Below, piece by piece: positions 18,748 to 19,037 of a stretch of 19,037 nucleotides of DNA. Position numbers and translations under genes: made by a program. The notes under the pieces were generated by a model. That model saw nothing but the letters and a program-made list of their open reading frames with translations, had not been told where the DNA came from and searched no databases. Origin of the DNA: Sneathiella sp. GTDB lineage: Bacteria; Pseudomonadota; Alphaproteobacteria; Sneathiellales; Sneathiellaceae. Numbering within the stretch: position 1 is the stretch's first letter; each line of letters begins with the position of its first letter. The stretch is from the NCBI GenBank assembly GCA_002732675.1, contig NVRR01000003.1, positions 1 through 19,037 of the forward strand, written 5' to 3'.

Positions 18748-19037
18748 ATGACAGTTAAGCGAATTGTATCAAATATCGCGGCAACATCTGTGGATGATGT
18801 ACGAAAATTCTATTTAGATTTATTTGATTTGGACGTCGTGATGGATCACGGATGGATCGCAACTCTTGCTTCCGGCGAAACAGCACAGGCCCAGATTAGT
18901 ATCGCCAGTGAAGGTGGGTCGGGGACTTCGGTTCCTGATCTGTCAATTGAGGTGGATGACGTCGATGCTGTTTATCAACGCGCAAAGCGTCTTGGCCACG
19001 ACATAGAATATGAGCTGACAGACGAGCCATGGGGAGT
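18748..19037 (+). CDS. VOC/glyoxalase-like protein (5' part only)
   Basis: The first 96 codons of a vicinal-oxygen-chelate family protein are present before the window ends. The start is clear: ATG at 18748 with AAGGA (18736-18740) upstream. VKRIVSNIAATSVDDVRKFYLDLFDLDVVMDHGWIATLASG is the typical first beta-alpha-beta module with the DxxKFY-type helix. Later, PDLSIEVDDVDAVYQRAKRLGHDIEYELTDEPWG is the second half, with the VDDVDAVYQRA motif common in glyoxalase and bleomycin-resistance-like members. The metal-ligand pattern cannot be judged from a fragment. It follows the dispersed block at 18598-18704, which may hold its promoter. Confidence 0.85.
   Translation, partial: MTVKRIVSNIAATSVDDVRKFYLDLFDLDVVMDHGWIATLASGETAQAQISIASEGGSGTSVPDLSIEVDDVDAVYQRAKRLGHDIEYELTDEPWG

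Overview
The window looks like the chromosome of an alphaproteobacterium. It has a mitochondrial-type NDUFS4 accessory subunit of complex I, a PA14 secreted protein, and GFA, OsmC and LysR genes of moderate to high GC. A mobile element of about 10.7 kb sits in the 3' end of a tRNA-Arg(TCT) gene. Everything here was read from sequence by eye, without database searches.

Left flank (1-4791). On the minus strand lies a thiamine-precursor ABC importer operon, thiZ-thiX-thiY, with thiY cut by the window start. It is preceded by a TPP riboswitch (2435-2518) whose closing stem contains the ribosome-binding site. Reading rightward from the same short promoter gap are a DUF192 exported protein and a PaaI-type hotdog thioesterase. 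They are followed by tRNA-Pro(TGG) with a strong terminator, a PA14-domain secreted protein and an NDUFS4-like protein.

Integrated element (about 4822-15552). It is bounded by a 52-bp direct repeat (one mismatch; 46 bp exact) copied from the anticodon loop to the 3' end of tRNA-Arg. Just inside both ends lie paired GGTAAGCA direct repeats with 11-bp period, the expected layout of integrase arm sites. From left to right it carries: a DUF4062 protein with a HEAT-like repeat tail (candidate defence gene); a small unknown protein with a repetitive beta-rich C-terminus, on the opposite strand; a 231-residue unknown protein; an AlpA/excisionase-like helix-turn-helix protein behind a hairpin that can mask its ribosome-binding site; a Rep_trans-type replication initiator or relaxase behind two GC-rich hairpins; a complete retron; and a DUF4102-type tyrosine integrase on the minus strand next to attR. 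No conjugation or virion genes are visible, so it is a satellite-like or mobilizable element carrying antiphage cargo.

The retron is the main find. Its order is phosphoribosyltransferase-like effector, winged-HTH partner, structured msr-msd RNA (12854-13052), retron reverse transcriptase. The RNA has a perfect 12-bp a1/a2 inverted repeat (19 pairs with wobbles), a TTAGC branch-site context, three msr hairpins and a long msd hairpin. The RT has the retron NAxxH and VTG signatures and YADD. Gene content matches the PRTase-associated retrons (type III in the published classification, from memory).

Right flank (15553-19037). After the original tRNA terminator come, on the minus strand, a GFA-family protein, a group 1 truncated haemoglobin and an OsmC-family protein. 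They are divergent from a LysR regulator that may control them. The window ends inside a VOC/glyoxalase-like gene. The roughly 105 bp upstream of that gene resemble a block upstream of the DUF4062 gene inside the element.
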